From the NCBI RefSeq assembly GCF_003254475.1, contig NZ_QFYQ01000001.1, positions 868,001-932,000 of the forward strand: a DNA stretch of 64,000 nucleotides, in the 5' to 3' direction. Shown here piece after piece: positions 40,066 to 51,862 of this stretch. The stretch is from Phenylobacterium soli. GTDB lineage: Bacteria; Pseudomonadota; Alphaproteobacteria; Caulobacterales; Caulobacteraceae. Both the position numbers and the translations under genes were made by a program. Below the pieces are notes generated by a model. The model saw nothing but the letters and a program-made list of their open reading frames with translations, did no database searches and was not told the DNA's origin. Positions within the stretch are counted from its first letter, which is position 1. Each line of letters opens with the position of its first letter.

Positions 40066-41240
40066 ATGCCGCCGCCGACGCACATGGTGACGACGCCGTA
40101 CTTGGCCTTGCGGCGCTTGCCCTCGTACATCAGGTGGGCGGTGCAGCGGGCGCCGGTCATGCCGTAGGGGTGGCCGATGGAGATCGAGCCGCCCGACACG
40201 TTGTACTTGGCCGGGTCGATGCCGAGCTTGTCGCGGCAGTAGAGCACCTGGCTGGCGAAAGCCTCGTTCAGCTCCCACAGGTCGATGTCATCGATCTTCA
40301 GGCCGTTGCGCTCGAGCAGCTTCGGGATCGCGAACACCGGGCCGATGCCCATTTCCTCGGGGCCGCAGCCGGCCACGGCCATGCCGCGGTAGGCGCCCAG
40401 CACCTCGAGGCCGCGGCGCTCGGCTTCCTTGCGCTCCATCATCAGCACGGCGGCCGAGCCGTCCGACAGCTGCGAGGCGTTGCCCGCGGTGACGAACTTG
40501 CCCTGCGGCACATAGCGGCCGCCCTTGAACACCGGCTGCAGCTTCTGCAGGTCCTCCAGCGTGGTCTGCGGGCGGTTGCCCTCGTCCATGCCGATGGTGA
40601 TCTCCTTGTCGGCGGTCTCGCCGGTCTCCTTGTTGACCAGCACCTTCATGACCGTGGTCACCGGCACGATCTCGGACGTGAAGCGGCCTTCCGATTGCGC
40701 CTGGGCGGTGCGCTGCTGGGATTGCAGGGCGTACTCGTCCTGGGCCTCGCGCGAGACGCCGTAGCGCTCGGCGACGATCTCGGCCGTCTCGATCATCGAG
40801 GTGGCCAGCTCCGGCGCGTGGTCGCGCAGCCACGGGTCGGTGGCCATGTAGCGGTTCACCTTGTCGTTCTGGACGAGCGAGATGGACTCCACGCCGCCGC
40901 CGATGGCGATCGGGGCGCCGTCGTTGATGATGTACTTGGCGGCCGTGGCGATCGCCATCAGGCCCGACGAGCACTGGCGGTCCATGGTCATGCCGGAGAC
41001 GGTGTTCGGCAGGCCGGCGCGCAGCGCCGCCTGGCGCGCGATGTTGTTGCCGGTCGTGCCCTGCTCCAGGGCGCAGCCGAACGCCACGTCGTCGATCTCG
41101 CCGGGGTCGACGCCGGCCTGGTCGACCACCGCGCGGATCGATTCCGCGGCGAGGGTCGCGCCGTAGGTGTTGTTGAAGGCGCCGCGATAGGCCTTGCCGA
41201 TGGGCGTCCGCTTGGCGGCGACGATGACTGCTTCACGCAT
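40035..41240 (-). CDS. Acetyl-CoA C-acyltransferase (thiolase)
   Basis: 401 aa, canonical thiolase. Nucleophile C90 in DRQCSSG, H357 in GHPYGMTG and the second catalytic C387 in [10 protein letters not shown]. It catalyses thiolytic release of acetyl-CoA in beta-oxidation, or the reverse condensation. It lies downstream of the FadJ-like gene on the same strand but is separated by a terminator and an operator-like palindrome, so it may be independently transcribed. Its last codons form the third copy of the palindromic array beyond the stop. Confidence 0.95.
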   Translation of the reverse strand: MREAVIVAAKRTPIGKAYRGAFNNTYGATLAAESIRAVVDQAGVDPGEIDDVAFGCALEQGTTGNNIARQAALRAGLPNTVSGMTMDRQCSSGLMAIATAAKYIINDGAPIAIGGGVESISLVQNDKVNRYMATDPWLRDHAPELATSMIETAEIVAERYGVSREAQDEYALQSQQRTAQAQSEGRFTSEIVPVTTVMKVLVNKETGETADKEITIGMDEGNRPQTTLEDLQKLQPVFKGGRYVPQGKFVTAGNASQLSDGSAAVLMMERKEAERRGLEVLGAYRGMAVAGCGPEEMGIGPVFAIPKLLERNGLKIDDIDLWELNEAFASQVLYCRDKLGIDPAKYNVSGGSISIGHPYGMTGARCTAHLMYEGKRRKAKYGVVTMCVGGGMGAAGLFEIF

Positions 41241-41252
41241 GGGGAGGGGTGT

Positions 41253-41264
41253 CCTAACGTTAGG
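41253..41264. promoter_or_regulatory. Perfect palindrome CCTAACGTTAGG ahead of the thiolase gene
   Basis: A 12-bp perfect palindrome 12 nt upstream of the thiolase ATG, overlapping the position of the ribosome site. Looks like an operator for a fatty-acid-type TetR regulator; the protein is not identified. Confidence 0.45.
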
Positions 41265-41271
41265 TGGCAGG

Positions 41272-41311
41272 TAAAAAAGTAGGGCGAGCGGCCCGTGGGA
41301 GCCGCCCGCCC
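41272..41311 (-). terminator. Intrinsic terminator after FadJ-like gene
   Basis: Stem GGGCGAGCGGC / GCCGCCCGCCC (one mismatch) at 41282-41311, followed on the minus strand by CTTTTTTAC. Located 10 nt past the FadJ-like stop, between it and the thiolase gene. Confidence 0.75.
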
Positions 41312-41321
41312 GGTGGTCGTA

Positions 41322-43400
<2,079 letters not shown>

Positions 43401-43612
43401 GCGGGCGTCCTCGAAAACGACATGTGGAAAACGACTAGGAATGAGGCCGCTCGTCGACTGGCGGCCGCGAAATTCAAACGGTTGTTATAGGCCCCGGCGC
43501 AGGGGTGCGAGTCAATTGTTCAGCCGTTGCCGTACAAGGCTTTGCGGCTTCCCCAACGGCGCCGATCGGCTAAACAGGTCGCCACCGAATAACGAGGGGA
43601 GGCCAGAGGCCC

Positions 43613-44401
43613 ATGTCGATCAATCTGTTCTCGCTGGAGGGCCGCGTGGCCCTTGTCACCGGCGGCTCGCGGGGCATCGGCAGGATGATCGCCAAGGGCT
43701 TCATCGACGCCGGCGCGAAGGTCTACATCTCCTCGCGCAAGGGCGCCGACTGCGACGCCACCGCCGCCGAGCTCGGGCCGAACTGCATCTCCCTGCCGCA
43801 GGACGTCTCGACGGTGGAGGGCGCCAAGGCGCTGGCCGCGCGGTTGACCGCGGTCGAGCCCAAGCTGGACATCCTGGTCAACAACGCCGGCGCCGCCTGG
43901 GGCGCGCCCTTCGACGAGTTCCCGGAGAGCGGCTGGGACAAGGTCATGGACCTCAACGTCAAGTCGCCGTTCTTCCTGACCCAGGCCCTGCACGGGGCGC
44001 TGAAGGCGGCGGCGACGCCGGACAAGCCGGCCAAGGTGATCAACGTCGCCTCGATCGACGGCATCGCCCTCAACCCGCTCGAGACCTATTCCTACCACGC
44101 CTCCAAGTCGGCGCTGATCTACCTGACCCGCCGCATGGCCGCGACGCTGGTGAAGGATCAGATCCTGGTCACCGCCATCGCCCCGGGCGCCTTCGCCTCG
44201 CAGATGAACCGCGCGGCCCGCGACCACGGCGACGAGGTCGCCCAGGCGATCCCGCAGGGCCGTATCGGCCGTGACGACGACATGGCGGCCGTCGCCATCT
44301 ACCTGGCCAGCCGCGCGGGGGACTATGTGGTCGGCGCGACCATCCCGGTCGACGGCGGCGTGGCCCTGGCCAGCCTGCCGATGCGCGGGGCCGCCGGCTA
44401 A
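43613..44401 (+). CDS. SDR-family oxidoreductase
   Basis: 262 aa, classical SDR. Cofactor loop TGGSRGIG (16-23), NNAG motif at 90-93, catalytic S147 and Y161-HAS-K165, and VDGG near the end. Acts on hydroxyl/keto groups with NAD(P)H; resembles the RhlG / 3-oxoacyl reductase group. ATG 43613 has GAGGGGAGG ahead. Divergent from the FadJ-like gene, consistent with fatty-acid or steroid metabolism. Confidence 0.92.
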   Translation: MSINLFSLEGRVALVTGGSRGIGRMIAKGFIDAGAKVYISSRKGADCDATAAELGPNCISLPQDVSTVEGAKALAARLTAVEPKLDILVNNAGAAWGAPFDEFPESGWDKVMDLNVKSPFFLTQALHGALKAAATPDKPAKVINVASIDGIALNPLETYSYHASKSALIYLTRRMAATLVKDQILVTAIAPGAFASQMNRAARDHGDEVAQAIPQGRIGRDDDMAAVAIYLASRAGDYVVGATIPVDGGVALASLPMRGAAG

Positions 44402-44445
44402 AGGGATTTGGAACGGTCACGGTTTAGGCGACATTCCCGCATCCA

Positions 44446-47358
44446 ATGGGGGATGCCGTCAGCTATCGGAGCGCCGTGACCGACCAGGCCGCACAGACCC
44501 GCCAAGGCGTTCGGGGCGTTTCCCGCGTCCTCGCCGCCGCCGTGCTGGCGGTCGTGCTTGGGCTCGTCATCCTCGTCCTGGCCCTCTACCTGGCGCGGCG
44601 CCAGCTCGCCCGCGAGGCGGTCACCGACTGGCTGCGCGCCCGCGGCATCGCCTCGGAGACGAGCTTCGAGGAGATCGGGCCGGGCCGTCTCGTCGGCCGC
44701 GTCCGCATCGGCCCCGCCGTCGCCCCGGACCTGGTGGTCGAGCGCGCGGAGGTGACCTATTCGCTCTCCGGCCTGATCGCCGGCAAGGGCGTGCAGGTGA
44801 CGTCGGTGCGCCTGACCCGGCCGGTGCTGAGGGCGAGCTGGCGCGCCGGGCGCTTCTCCCTGGGCGCCCTCGATCCCCTGATCGCCGAAATGCGCAAGCG
44901 TCCGCCGACCCCGGGCGCCCCTTCGCCCGCCGTCGCTCTGGAGCAGGGCCGGCTGCTCCTCGCCACCGACTACGGCCCGCTGCAGGCCAGCCTCGACGCC
45001 GCCATTCGGGACGGCCGCCTCGTCAGCCTCGACGCGACCACCGCGCCCGCACGTCTCACCCGCGGCCATAACCTCGCCGATCTGGGAGCGGCGCGGCTGA
45101 AGGCCCGCGTCGAGGGCGGTCGGCTCGAGGCCCAGCTCAACCTGCCGTTCCACGCCCTCGACGCCGACGGGGCGACGGCGCGCGACGGCCTGCTGACCGC
45201 CGGCTTCCAGGGTGTCTACCCGGATCTCGCCAGGCCGCTGGCCGCCCAGGGCGCGCTGCGCGCCGCGCTGAGCGCCAGGGCGGTGCTGGCCGGCGGCACG
45301 CGGACCGAGGCGGTCCAGCTCACGGCGCTCGCGCCGGACCTCGCCTGGCGGCGCGACGGCGGCGATCGGGTGGCCGGCGGGCTCAAGCTGGCCGCAGACC
45401 TCCACGGCCTGGCGGTCTCAGACCTCCACCTCGCCTCGGCGGCGGGCGACCTCGCCGGATCCTTCAGCCTGGGCCGCGAGACCAGGCTCGATCTCGTCGG
45501 CGCCGCCGAAGGCCGCGGCGCCTGGACCGGGCTCGGCCTGTCCACCAAGGAGGATTCCGCCGAGATCGCCGCGGTGAAGCGGGGCGTGCGCGCCTTCCGC
45601 GTCTCCCTGCAGGGCCTCGCCCTCGGCGCCGGTCCGCAGGGGCTCGCCGTGCGGCTGACCGCGCCGGCCCGCCTTCTGCCCGACGGCGGCGGCGAGGTGC
45701 GCCTGACGCCCGCAGGCGCCGGCTGGCGGCTGACCTCGTCCGGCGGCGGCCTGCCGGTGGTGACGGCGGACGTCCGCCGGGCCAGCTTCATCCACTCGGG
45801 CCTGGTGGCCGAGGGCTCGGCCAAGGCGGTGCTCTCGATCGGGCCGCTGGAGAAGGCGAACTTCGACGCCGCCGGGACCCTGCGGATCGCCAACGGCGTC
45901 ACCAGCCTGACCGCCAGCCGCTGCGCCGACGTCTCGGCCGCCAAGGTCGAGCTCGGCCAGAACGACGTGGAGGCGCTCCAGACCCGCGTCTGCCCGGCCG
46001 GCGGCGCCCTGCTCACCCTCGGGGCCGGCGGCTGGGCGTTCCATGGTCGGGCGGAGGGCGCCAGGGCCGCGGTCCCCTTCCTCCAGGCGCGGCTCGCCCA
46101 GGGCGCCGGCCGGGTGAGCCTGGCCGACCGCGGCGGAGCGCTGGGGGCGGACCTCCAGATCGCCTCGGCGGAGGTCCACGACACCGCCGACAAGCCGCGC
46201 TTCCATCCGGTGCTGATCGCCGGCCGCGTCGGCCTCGCCCACGACCTCTGGAGCGGCGGCCTCGACGTGAAGCGGCCGAGCAAGTCCGGCCCCGTCCTCG
46301 CCCACGCTGTGCTGCGCCACGAGGGCCGCTCCGGCGCCGGCGGCGTCGAGATCACCACCCCGCGCCTCGCCTTCGCGCCGGGCGGGCTGCAGCCGGCCGA
46401 GCTCTCGCCGCTGGCCGAGCCTCTGGGGACCGCCGTGCAGGGCGAGGCGGCCTTCACCGGCGGCTTCCGCTGGACCAAGGACGGCGCGACGAGCAGCGGC
46501 GAGCTCGACGTGCCCGGGCTCGATTTCAAGAGCCCGGCCGGCCAGGTCACCGGGCTTTCGGGCCACGTGCGGTTCACCAGCCTCGCCCCGCTCATCGCCC
46601 CGCCCGGCCAGGTGCTGAAGGCGCGCCGGATCGACGCCGTTCTGCCGCTCACGGACCTGTCCACCACCTTCGCCCTCGAGGAGAAGGCCCTGGTGGTCAC
46701 CGGCGGCCAGGCCGCGACGGGCGGCGGCCTCGTCAAGGTCGAGCGGCTGGCCATCCCGCTGGTCGCCGACCAGCCGATCCAGGGCGTGCTCGACCTGCAG
46801 GGGGTCCAGCTTCACGACCTCGTCGAGGCCTCGCCCTTCGGCGACCGCGTCGACCTCGACGCCCGCGTCTCCGGCCATGTGCCGTTCGAGGTGCAGGGCG
46901 ACAAGGTCCGCGTCTCCGGCGGCGACCTTCACGCCATCGCGCCCGGACGCCTGTCGATCAGCCGGACGGCCCTGGCCTCGGTTTCCGCCCAGGGCTCGGT
47001 GCAGGCGCCGGCCGCGGCGGCGCAGGCGGTCGAGTTCACCGACACCTTCACCGACTTCGCCTACCAGGCGCTGGAGAACCTCGCCTTCGACAAGCTGGAC
47101 GCCGGCCTCAACACCCGCGCCAACGGCCGGTTGGGGGTGCTCTTCCACATCGTCGGCTACCACGATCCGCCCAAGCCGCAGGAGATCCGCATCTCCCTGT
47201 GGGACCTCGTCCGCAAGAAGTTCATGGGCAGGAAGCTGCCGCTGCCCTCCGGCACGGGCGTCGATCTTACCCTCGACACCACGCTCAATCTGGACGACCT
47301 CTTGAAGGACTACGCCGACTTCGAACGGCTGCGCAGTTCACCGCCGGTTCAGCGTTGA
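44446..47358 (+). CDS. ydbH: YdbH-like intermembrane bridge protein
   Basis: 970 aa from ATG 44446; a GTG at 44476 with GGAG 5 nt ahead is an attractive alternative. One N-terminal membrane helix (about 24-48, AAAVLAVVLGLVILVLALYLA) is followed by a long periplasmic beta-rich body, ending in a conserved YdbH C-terminal region (DKVRVSGGDLHAIAPGRLSI, QALENLAFDKLDAGLNTRANGRLGVLFHIVGYHDPP). YdbH is an AsmA/TamB-like protein that spans the periplasm and contacts the lipoprotein YnbE. The pair maintains outer-membrane lipid balance, redundantly with TamB and YhdP in E. coli. The ynbE and ydbL genes follow directly. Confidence 0.88.
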   Translation: MGDAVSYRSAVTDQAAQTRQGVRGVSRVLAAAVLAVVLGLVILVLALYLARRQLAREAVTDWLRARGIASETSFEEIGPGRLVGRVRIGPAVAPDLVVERAEVTYSLSGLIAGKGVQVTSVRLTRPVLRASWRAGRFSLGALDPLIAEMRKRPPTPGAPSPAVALEQGRLLLATDYGPLQASLDAAIRDGRLVSLDATTAPARLTRGHNLADLGAARLKARVEGGRLEAQLNLPFHALDADGATARDGLLTAGFQGVYPDLARPLAAQGALRAALSARAVLAGGTRTEAVQLTALAPDLAWRRDGGDRVAGGLKLAADLHGLAVSDLHLASAAGDLAGSFSLGRETRLDLVGAAEGRGAWTGLGLSTKEDSAEIAAVKRGVRAFRVSLQGLALGAGPQGLAVRLTAPARLLPDGGGEVRLTPAGAGWRLTSSGGGLPVVTADVRRASFIHSGLVAEGSAKAVLSIGPLEKANFDAAGTLRIANGVTSLTASRCADVSAAKVELGQNDVEALQTRVCPAGGALLTLGAGGWAFHGRAEGARAAVPFLQARLAQGAGRVSLADRGGALGADLQIASAEVHDTADKPRFHPVLIAGRVGLAHDLWSGGLDVKRPSKSGPVLAHAVLRHEGRSGAGGVEITTPRLAFAPGGLQPAELSPLAEPLGTAVQGEAAFTGGFRWTKDGATSSGELDVPGLDFKSPAGQVTGLSGHVRFTSLAPLIAPPGQVLKARRIDAVLPLTDLSTTFALEEKALVVTGGQAATGGGLVKVERLAIPLVADQPIQGVLDLQGVQLHDLVEASPFGDRVDLDARVSGHVPFEVQGDKVRVSGGDLHAIAPGRLSISRTALASVSAQGSVQAPAAAAQAVEFTDTFTDFAYQALENLAFDKLDAGLNTRANGRLGVLFHIVGYHDPPKPQEIRISLWDLVRKKFMGRKLPLPSGTGVDLTLDTTLNLDDLLKDYADFERLRSSPPVQR

Positions 47359-47380
47359 GGCGGCAAACACGAGGATAGGA

Positions 47381-47593
47381 ATGGCCAAGGACCCGACCAT
47401 GATCCGACGCTTCAGATCGCTCGCCATGCTGGCGGCCTACGCCGCGGTGACGGCCGGCGCTGCCGCCTGCGCCCCGACCGTGCATGTGAAGGTCGATCCG
47501 ATCACCATCTACGCCAAGCTGGACGCCGACGTCCGCCTGCGCCTGGACGAGGACGTGAAGGCCTTGATCCAGAAGAACCCGGACCTGTTCTGA
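47381..47593 (+). CDS. ynbE: YnbE-family outer-membrane lipoprotein
   Basis: 70 aa. Signal with a Cys at GAAACAP (residue 29), then HVKVDPITIYAKLDADVRLRLDEDVKALIQKNPDLF, which matches the beta-strand-forming YnbE core. An internal ATG (47399) could be the true start. YnbE stacks onto the C-terminus of YdbH to complete the intermembrane bridge. 22 nt after ydbH. Confidence 0.88.
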   Translation: MAKDPTMIRRFRSLAMLAAYAAVTAGAAACAPTVHVKVDPITIYAKLDADVRLRLDEDVKALIQKNPDLF

Positions 47594-47602
47594 GGTAGCC
47601 CC

Positions 47603-47959
47603 ATGAACGCCAGAAACATCTTCGGCCTCGCCCTCGCCGGCGCGGTCTTCGCCACCGGCGCCGTCGCCATCGCCCAGTCGGACGCCAAGGCCCGCGTCGA
47701 TTCCGCCAAGGCCGCCGGCATCGTCGGCGAGCAGGGCGACGGCTTCCTGGGCTTCGTCAGCGGCGCCGCCGACCCGGCCCTGAAGGCCGCGGTGGACGAG
47801 ATCAACGCCGGCCGCGCCCAGCTCTACCGCGAGGCCGCCGCCAAGAACGGCGTCAGCCCCGAAGCCGCCGGCGCCTCGGCCTTCAACACCGTCGTGAAGG
47901 CCAAGCTGAAGCCGGGCGAGTACTACAAGCCCAACGGCGGCGCCTGGACGCGCAAGTAG
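47603..47959 (+). CDS. ydbL: YdbL-family (DUF1318) periplasmic protein
   Basis: 118 aa. Signal peptide cleaved near AVAIA-QSD. The DUF1318 core DAKARVDSAKAAGIVGEQGDGFLGFV and a GEYYKPNGGAWTRK end are visible. In E. coli YdbL modulates the YdbH-YnbE interaction as a chaperone-like partner. Third gene of the operon, 9 nt after ynbE. Confidence 0.88.
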   Translation: MNARNIFGLALAGAVFATGAVAIAQSDAKARVDSAKAAGIVGEQGDGFLGFVSGAADPALKAAVDEINAGRAQLYREAAAKNGVSPEAAGASAFNTVVKAKLKPGEYYKPNGGAWTRK

Positions 47960-47973
47960 GCCGCAAACGAAAA

Positions 47974-48005
47974 TCGCCCGGCCGGCGAGGGGCCGGACCG
48001 GGCGA
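47974..48005 (-). terminator. Bidirectional-type hairpin terminating malate synthase transcription
   Basis: TCGCCCGGCCGG pairs with CCGGACCGGGCGA with one bulged base. On the minus strand it is followed by TTTTCGTTTG. Lies between convergent ydbL and malate synthase genes. Confidence 0.65.
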
Positions 48006-48103
48006 CCGAAGGGGCGCAGACTGGGGGAACGCCCGTTCGAGATCCCAAGGGCGCGTGGTTGGCTGGCGCGCCCGAAGGATGAGGTGAGAGGTCAGTCCTG
48101 TGG

Positions 48104-49702
<1,599 letters not shown>

Positions 49703-49804
49703 GGCGGTCTCCGAGCTCTCAGAAGCTCTGAAAGTGTAATCGAGAAGAGGGCTCCCCGCCGCCGAGGCCGCAGGGAGCCAGTCACTGGAAGTGGGGTCGG
49801 ACGG

Positions 49805-50014
49805 CTAGTGAGGCAGGGTCAGCTGCTCGGTGGCGATCGCGTACCGGGCGGTGGCGCAGCTGCGGGTCTCGTCGGAGATCCGCTTCCACGCCGCGCGGGC
49901 CTCATCGCGCGTCTCGTAGGGGCCCATCACCTGAGGGGCGCCGTTCTTCAGCGTCTTGAAGGCCAGGCAGCTGTACTCGCCGCCGACGACCCAGAAGCGT
50001 TCCTTGGTCATCAT
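49805..50014 (-). CDS. DUF4170 family protein between the glyoxylate-shunt genes
   Basis: 69 aa from ATG 50014 (second ATG at 50011). The FWVVGGEYSCLAFKTL beginning and the VMGPYETRDEARAAWKRIS body match DUF4170, a small soluble alpha/beta protein of unknown function in alphaproteobacteria. Placement between aceA and aceB suggests co-expression on C2 or fatty-acid substrates. Confidence 0.75.
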   Translation of the reverse strand: MMTKERFWVVGGEYSCLAFKTLKNGAPQVMGPYETRDEARAAWKRISDETRSCATARYAIATEQLTLPH

Positions 50015-50102
50015 CTGCACTCTGAAGCCGGGGTTGCCGGCCTCCCTTGAACTGGTCCGGAAAGCCCAGGGCGCGAGCCCTGGGCCGCCGGTCGCCCTTG
50101 GA

Positions 50103-51695
50103 TCAGGCGAACTGGTTCATGGTGTTGTGGACGCCGCCGGCCTTCAGGGCCGCTTCGCCCGCGAAGTATTCCTTGTGGTCGTCGCCGATGTCCGAGCCCG
50201 ACATGTTCTGGTGCTTCACGCAGGGGAGACCGTTGCGGATCTCCTGGCGCTGGACGCCCAGGACGTAGCCGAGCATGCCCTGCTCGCCGAAGTACTCCTT
50301 GGCGAGGTTGTCGGTGCTGAGCGCGGCCGTGTGGTAGGTCGGCAGGGTGATCAGGTGGTGGAAGATGCCGGCCCGCTTGGCGCCGTCGGCCTGGAAGCTG
50401 CGGATCTTCTGATCGGCCTCGATGCCCAGCGGCGTGGCGTCGTATTCGGCGCTCATCAGCTTGGCCTTGTCGTAGGCCGAGACGTCCTTGCCTTCCTTCG
50501 CCCACTCCTCGAACACCTGCTCGCGGAACTTCAGCGTCCAGTTGAAGGACGGGCTGTTGTTGTAGGCGAGCTTGGCGTTCGGCACGACTTCACGGATGCG
50601 GTCGACCATGCCGGCGATCTGCTCGACGTGGGGCTTCTCGGTCTCGATCCACAGCAGGTCGGCGCCGTTCTGCAGCGAGGTGATGCAGTCGAGGACACAG
50701 CGATCCTCGCCGGTGCCGGCGCGGAACTGGAAGAGGTTCGAGGGCAGGCGCTTCGGACGCAGCAGCTTGCCGTTGCGCGTGATGACCACGTCGCCGTTGG
50801 TGACGTCGGCCGGGGTGATCTCGTCGCAGTCGAGGAAGGCGTTGTACTGGTCGCCCAGGTCGCCCGGGGTCTTCGAGTAGGCGATCTGCTTGGTCAGGCC
50901 GGCGCCGAGGCTGTCGGTGCGCGCGACGATGACGCCGTTGTCGACGCCCAGCTCGAGGAAGGCGTAACGGACCGCGCGGAGCTTCTGGATGAAGTCCTCA
51001 TGCGGAACGGTGACCTTGCCGTCCTGGTGGCCGCACTGCTTCTCGTCCGAGACCTGGTTTTCGATCTGGATGGCGCAGGCGCCGGCCTCGATCATCTTCT
51101 TGGCCAGCAGGTAGGTCGCCTCGGCGTTGCCGAAGCCGGCGTCGATGTCGGCGATGATCGGAACGACGTGGGTCTCGAAGTTGTCGATCTTGTCCTGGAT
51201 CTGCTGCTCCTTGGCCTGGTCGCCGGCCTTGCGGGCGGCGTCGAGATCGCGGAACAGGCCGCCGAGCTCACGGGCGTCGGCCTGCTTCAGGAAGGTGTAG
51301 ATCTCTTCGATCAGCGCCGGCACCGAGGTCTTCTCGTGCATCGACTGGTCCGGCAGCGGGCCGAACTCGGAGCGCAGGGCGGCGATCATCCAGCCCGACA
51401 GGTAGATGTAGCGGCGCTTGGTGGTGCCGAAGTGGCGCTTGACCGCGATCATCTTCTGCTGGGCGACGAAGCCGTGCCAGCAGCCCAGCGACTGGGTGTA
51501 GTTGGACGGGTCGGCGTCGTAGGCCGCCATGTCCTTGCGCATGATGTCGGCGGTGTACTTGGCGATCTCCAGGCCGGTCTTGAACCGGTTCTGCAGGCGC
51601 ATGCGGGCCACGGCCTCCGGGTCGATGCCGTCCCAAGCGCCGTTCTTGTTTTTGACGAGCTGGCTCATCTCGATGATGTGGTCTTGGTAGGACAT
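50103..51695 (-). CDS. aceA: Isocitrate lyase
   Basis: 530 aa from ATG 51695 (GGAAGAGG upstream); a longer in-frame extension is not family-like. Catalytic loop EKQCGHQDGK with C221 and H223, and IADIDAGFGN with the metal-binding Asp. The length and the KQCGH variant place it in the larger isocitrate lyase subclass found in Pseudomonas and alphaproteobacteria rather than the 430-residue E. coli type. It splits isocitrate into glyoxylate and succinate. The divergent regulator and operators lie upstream. Confidence 0.97.
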   Translation of the reverse strand: MSYQDHIIEMSQLVKNKNGAWDGIDPEAVARMRLQNRFKTGLEIAKYTADIMRKDMAAYDADPSNYTQSLGCWHGFVAQQKMIAVKRHFGTTKRRYIYLSGWMIAALRSEFGPLPDQSMHEKTSVPALIEEIYTFLKQADARELGGLFRDLDAARKAGDQAKEQQIQDKIDNFETHVVPIIADIDAGFGNAEATYLLAKKMIEAGACAIQIENQVSDEKQCGHQDGKVTVPHEDFIQKLRAVRYAFLELGVDNGVIVARTDSLGAGLTKQIAYSKTPGDLGDQYNAFLDCDEITPADVTNGDVVITRNGKLLRPKRLPSNLFQFRAGTGEDRCVLDCITSLQNGADLLWIETEKPHVEQIAGMVDRIREVVPNAKLAYNNSPSFNWTLKFREQVFEEWAKEGKDVSAYDKAKLMSAEYDATPLGIEADQKIRSFQADGAKRAGIFHHLITLPTYHTAALSTDNLAKEYFGEQGMLGYVLGVQRQEIRNGLPCVKHQNMSGSDIGDDHKEYFAGEAALKAGGVHNTMNQFA

Positions 51696-51823
51696 CTGCC
51701 TCTTCCGCGTTTTACCGGGTAATCTGGGGTGGCTTTGACAAGCCGCGCGGGCCTTTAACGCTTGAATTCCCTCTATGTGAACCCGCTTCACTCAGCGAAA
51801 AAGCCACGCTGTCACAGGCAGAC

Positions 51824-51840
51824 ATTGTAAAAATTGTAAA
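51824..51840. promoter_or_regulatory. Direct repeat ATTGTAAA x2 in the aceA / ScfR-type intergenic region
   Basis: Two ATTGTAAA copies (51824-51831, 51833-51840) spaced by one A. They lie between the divergent aceA and regulator genes, next to the palindrome at 51842. Likely part of a composite regulator site. Confidence 0.45.
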
Positions 51841-51841
51841 T

Positions 51842-51858
51842 CTGTGACAATTTCACAG
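51842..51858. promoter_or_regulatory. Palindrome CTGTGACAATTTCACAG, probable autoregulatory operator
   Basis: Arms CTGTGA and TCACAG are perfect complements around CAATT. It ends 4 nt before the regulator ATG and about 147 nt from aceA. A bound protein would block the regulator's own ribosome site. Confidence 0.6.
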
Positions 51859-51862
51859 AGCC

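Noticed and set aside
43401-43612. PsrA/FadR-like box (CAAACGGTTGT) in the FadJ-SDR divergent region
   Set aside because: Only a loose match with a one-base spacer; not enough to call an operator.
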